Assembly: GCA_964436975.1 (NCBI GenBank)
Contig: CAYTET010000013.1
Span: 1 to 32,054, forward strand
Source: CAYTET01 sp964436975
Lineage (GTDB): Bacteria > Bacillota_I > Bacilli_A > Erysipelotrichales > Erysipelotrichaceae
Direction: 5' to 3'
Length of the DNA: 32,054 bases
Shown: piece after piece, positions 31,537 through 32,054 of the stretch
How positions within the stretch are numbered: position 1 is the stretch's first letter
How the letters are laid out: each line of letters begins with the position of its first letter
Made by a program: the position numbers and the translations under genes
The notes under the pieces: model-generated
The model's input: only the letters and a program-made list of their open reading frames with translations
Databases searched by the model: none
What the model was told of the DNA's origin: nothing

Positions 31537-32054
31537 ATGGTCATTCTTCAGGATGTGTATAAAGCCTATCGCAATGGTGTCAATGCCCTGAATGATGTCT
31601 CTTTAACCATTGATGACTCGGAATTTGTCTATGTCATCGGCAATACCGGCTCCGGCAAAAGCACTTTGATAAAGCTGCTGGACGGGGAGGAGATTCCCAG
31701 CCGCGGCTCGGTTATGGTCAATGAAGTAAATGTCGGCCGGCTGCGGTTTTCCAAAGTGCCGCTCTACCGCCGCAATATCGGAGTCGTTTTTCAGGACTAC
31801 CGCCTGCTGGAATATAAAACGGTTTTTGAAAACGTAGCTTACTCGCTGGAAGTAATCGGGCTTTCCAAGCTGCAGATCCACCGGCGGGTCAGGGAAGTTT
31901 TGGAGATCGTTGATCTGCAGGACAAGGCCCGCAGCTTTCCCCGGGAGATCTCCGGCGGTCAGCAGCAGCGGGTGGCCATTGCCAGAGCCATTGCCAACAG
32001 ACCGAAAGTTCTGCTGGCTGACGAGCCGACCGGCAATCTTGATCCGGCCAAGTC
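31537..32054 (+). CDS. ftsE: Cell division ATP-binding protein FtsE (3' end outside window)
   Basis: ABC-type ATPase that, with FtsX, controls septal peptidoglycan hydrolases at division. The visible 172 residues include the Walker A GNTGSGKST, the Q-loop VVFQDYRLL, the signature ISGGQQQRVAIARA and the Walker B VLLADEPTGNLDP. The YKTVFENVAY segment after the Q-loop is typical of FtsE. The ATG at 31537 follows gaaagga. The frame is open at the window end. ftsX is expected next but lies outside. Confidence 0.93.
   Translation, partial: MVILQDVYKAYRNGVNALNDVSLTIDDSEFVYVIGNTGSGKSTLIKLLDGEEIPSRGSVMVNEVNVGRLRFSKVPLYRRNIGVVFQDYRLLEYKTVFENVAYSLEVIGLSKLQIHRRVREVLEIVDLQDKARSFPREISGGQQQRVAIARAIANRPKVLLADEPTGNLDPAK

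Overview
The window looks like a chromosomal segment of a low-complexity Bacillota genome with fairly high GC, most plausibly an Erysipelotrichia-type organism. The evidence is gene order: uvrA-hprK-lgt-(ppaX)-trxB, yvcK-whiA, and cysS-mrnC-rlmB-sigH-rpmG-secE-nusG are all classic Bacillota blocks. Promoters are SigA-like (TTGNNN/TATAAT), Shine-Dalgarno sites are good, and terminators are hairpins with T-tracts. The class-level placement is inference; no rRNA is present to confirm it. No tRNA, rRNA, CRISPR array, insertion sequence or prophage was seen. No stretch longer than about 300 bases lacks a gene.

Layout: (1) 1-5857, an operon of uvrA (5' end outside the window), hprK, a gene fusing Lgt to a PpaX-like HAD phosphatase, and trxB, ending in a terminator. 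(2) 5878-9536, accessory genes where many Bacillota have rapZ/yvcI: a membrane-anchored protein with a possible Cys-His-Asn triad, a GNAT, an ADP-ribosylglycohydrolase, a SpoT-like HD hydrolase, and deoC on the minus strand. (3) 9622-13793, yvcK-whiA followed by a tightly coupled trio (small membrane protein, DUF2156 transferase, divergent GNAT). (4) 13817-16152, three single-gene units for redox and glycolysis: rubrerythrin, gap and an OsmC-like protein. (5) 16151-19175, a minus-strand Cof-type HAD phosphatase, an unknown small protein, an alpha/beta hydrolase, a gene remnant and a GNAT-thioredoxin-like YoaP protein. (6) 19246-21330, convergent nagA and a ribokinase-family gene sharing a bidirectional terminator. 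(7) 21419-26017, cysS, mrnC, rlmB, a SigH-like sigma factor, rpmG, secE and nusG. (8) 26065-32054, rlmA-type methyltransferase, an exported unknown protein, a HAD phosphatase, a DUF2207 membrane protein, a YitT-family protein and the start of ftsE.

The most striking observation is in cysS. A 31-nt insertion, which is an exact inverted copy of sequence lying just downstream, creates a perfect 32-bp inverted repeat with a 22-nt loop and shifts the reading frame in the conserved HGGGKDLIFPHHENE region. Removing the 31 nt restores a normal 454-residue CysRS. It is either a template-switch mutation in an essential gene or a sequencing/amplification chimera. Other points of interest are the Lgt-PpaX fusion directly after hprK, palindromes inside promoter spacers, a minus-strand terminator embedded in the 3' end of osmC, and long charged N-terminal extensions on SecE and NusG.
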